This document shows, one piece after another, positions 5,887-7,373 of a stretch of 7,373 bases of DNA (position 1 is its first letter; each line of letters begins with the position of its first letter). The position numbers were made by a program, and so were the translations under genes. Source of the stretch: Planctomycetota bacterium (GTDB lineage: Bacteria; Planctomycetota; UBA1135; GCA-002686595). Location: contig JAJDES010000369.1 of assembly GCA_029259675.1 (NCBI GenBank), positions 1 to 7,373 of the forward strand, written 5' to 3'. Below the pieces are notes generated by a model that made no database searches, was not told where the DNA came from, and was given only the letters and a program-made list of their open reading frames with translations.

Positions 5887-7373
5887 CGCATTCAAGCACA
5901 GCTCAAACCCAAGTAGCGACCGCACCCGCGGGAGGATCCCGGGGAAGGGTGCTTGTCACCGGAGCGAGCGGGTACGTCGGCGGTCGCTTGGTTCCCCGCC
6001 TACTGGATGCGGGCTATCAAGTTCGGTGCCTGGCGCGCGCTCCGCGCAAGCTGTCCGATCGTCCCTGGTCCAAGCACCCCAACGTGGAAATCGTCGGCGC
6101 GGACGCTGAGAATTACGAAGGCCTTCGCGCAGCTCTGCAGGATTGCGTGGCGGCCTACTACCTAATTCACTCCATGCTCGTCGCTGGTGAGGACTACTCC
6201 CAACGCGATCGTAGGCTCTCAACAAATTTTGCCAAGGCGGCAGCGGAGCAAGGCGTCGGACGCATCATCTATCTCGGCGGTTTGGGGGAAACGGGTGAGG
6301 GTCTAAGCGAGCACCTGCGCTCGCGACGCGAAGTCGAACAATGCCTGGCCTCCAGCGGTGTGCCCGTTACGGTCTTGCGCGCTGCGATCATCATCGGCTC
6401 TGGCTCGGCCTCCTTTGAAATTCTGCGCTATCTGGTCGAGCGACTACCGGCCATGATTACGCCCAGCTGGGTTAGCACGCGCTGCCAGCCGATTGCCATC
6501 CGCAACGTCCTGCACTACTTGGCGGCCTGCCTGGAAACTCCAGCCACCACCGGCAAGCAACTCGATATCGGCGGTGCCGAGATTCTCACCTACCGCGAAC
6601 TGATGTCGACGATGGCGCAAGCGCGCGGCTTGCCGACCCGCATGATCGCAGCCGTGCCCGTATTAACGCCGCGCTTGAGCTCGCTCTGGATTCACTTGGT
6701 CACACCAATCAGTGCTCGCGTCGCGCGACCGCTCGCGGAGGGTCTGAAAAACGAAGTCATTTGCCGCAACAAGGAAGCCGCTGAGTTGATGCCGCAGGAA
6801 CTCCTAACCGTGCGGCAGGCCATTGACCTAGGCCTGGAAAACTTGCGCGAAAGTCTCGTCGAAACGACTTGGACGAACGCCGGTCCGATGGCCGGCGACC
6901 CGGACTGGTCGGGTGGTGACGTCTTTCGCGACAGCTGGCAAGTCGATGTCGATGCCTCACCGGAGCTTGTCTTCCGCGCCGTCTGTCGCATCGGCGGAGG
7001 TCACGGCTGGTACGCTGCCGACGCCCTGTGGAAGATTCGCGGTTGGATGGATCGCTTAGTCGGCGGCCCCGGCCTACGGCGCGGGCGGCGCGATCCCGAT
7101 CACGTCGCTTACGGCGACGCGCTGGATTTCTGGCGCGTGACCGACGTTGAGGAGCCACATCGATTGGTTTTGCGCGCCGAGATGAAGCTGCCCGGCCTGG
7201 CCCAACTGGGCTTCGCCATTACTCCCCTCGCAAACGGAAGTACCCGACTGACCCAAACCGCCCTGTTTATTCCACGCGGTTTATCCGGACTCGCCTACTG
7301 GTACGCCGTGCTGCCCTTTCACGGCTTCGTTTTTCGCGGCATGCTCGAGGGCATTCGCCGCTCGGCTGAGTGC
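5883..7373 (+). CDS. SDR-family NAD(P)-binding epimerase-like protein with C-terminal DUF2867 domain, 3'-truncated by window edge
   Basis: A two-domain protein; 497 codons are visible from TTG 5883 and the frame is still open at the window end. The N-terminal atypical SDR/epimerase-like domain begins V-L-V-T-G-A-S-G-Y-V-G-G (Rossmann motif at about 26-34). Typical segments of the YbjT-like group follow: A-Y-Y-L-I-H-S-M, Y-L-G-G-L-G, S-E-H-L-R-S-R (142-148), A-A-I-I-I-G-S-G-S-A-S-F-E and Q-P-I-A-I-R. From about residue 345 comes DUF2867, with G-G-H-G-W-Y, V-G-G-P-G-L-R-R-G-R-R, G-D-A-L-D-F-W-R-V, A-E-M-K-L-P-G and P-R-G-L-S-G-L-A-Y-W-Y. The last visible residues match the usual domain end, so probably only a few codons are missing. 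TTG 5883 overlaps the upstream stop (TTGA), suggesting coupling. GTG 5949, with GGAGG at 5931-5935, is an alternative just at the first strand. Substrate is unknown; a membrane redox role with the DoxX-like neighbours is inference. Confidence 0.88.
   Translation, partial: MTHSSTAQTQVATAPAGGSRGRVLVTGASGYVGGRLVPRLLDAGYQVRCLARAPRKLSDRPWSKHPNVEIVGADAENYEGLRAALQDCVAAYYLIHSMLVAGEDYSQRDRRLSTNFAKAAAEQGVGRIIYLGGLGETGEGLSEHLRSRREVEQCLASSGVPVTVLRAAIIIGSGSASFEILRYLVERLPAMITPSWVSTRCQPIAIRNVLHYLAACLETPATTGKQLDIGGAEILTYRELMSTMAQARGLPTRMIAAVPVLTPRLSSLWIHLVTPISARVARPLAEGLKNEVICRNKEAAELMPQELLTVRQAIDLGLENLRESLVETTWTNAGPMAGDPDWSGGDVFRDSWQVDVDASPELVFRAVCRIGGGHGWYAADALWKIRGWMDRLVGGPGLRRGRRDPDHVAYGDALDFWRVTDVEEPHRLVLRAEMKLPGLAQLGFAITPLANGSTRLTQTALFIPRGLSGLAYWYAVLPFHGFVFRGMLEGIRRSAEC

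Noticed and set aside
6692..7158. Minus-strand ORFs of 99 and 133 aa within the SDR-DUF2867 gene
   Set aside because: Arg/Ser-rich antisense shadows of a strongly conserved coding region.

Overview
This is a bacterial window of moderately high GC with tightly packed genes. ATG starts dominate, with likely GTG and TTG starts in one cluster. The gene content suggests a Gram-negative, metabolically versatile bacterium: an APC amine/amino-acid permease, an LSD1/PAO-like flavin amine oxidase with a possible Tat-type N-terminus, DoxX-like membrane proteins and an SDR-DUF2867 protein. I could not assign a phylum. No tRNA, rRNA, CRISPR array, transposase or integrase is visible.

Layout. Positions 1-1064 (+) hold the 3' part of an APC-family permease, followed by two small hairpins. 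Positions 1320-2714 (+) encode a flavin monoamine/polyamine oxidase of 464 aa. Positions 2715-3113 form a 399-nt gap with no convincing gene but several dyad symmetries. Positions 3114-3704 (+) encode a 196-aa protein I do not recognise. It faces, tail to tail across 84 nt with no clear terminator, a 199-aa short-chain dehydrogenase-like protein on the minus strand (3789-4388) that lacks the usual Tyr-x-x-x-Lys catalytic pair. Positions 4389-4659 are the divergent upstream region shared with the right-hand cluster.

The right-hand cluster (4660-7373, +) contains three consecutive small DoxX-like four-helix membrane protein genes and then a long SDR-epimerase/DUF2867 gene that runs off the window. 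The first DoxX-like gene is interrupted by an in-frame TAG. The second and third are 7 nt apart. The third overlaps the SDR-DUF2867 gene by 4 nt (TTGA) if that gene starts at its TTG, so these look co-transcribed and translationally coupled.

Working together: the permease and amine oxidase could form an uptake-and-oxidation pair for an amine or amino acid (inference from adjacency). The DoxX/SDR-DUF2867 cluster looks like a membrane-associated redox module of unknown substrate. The most interesting points are the nonsense-interrupted DoxX-like gene inside an otherwise intact cluster, the unrecognised 196-aa protein with a dyad-rich upstream region, and the SDR with a degenerate active site. 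I see no clear evidence of a new defence or mobile system here.
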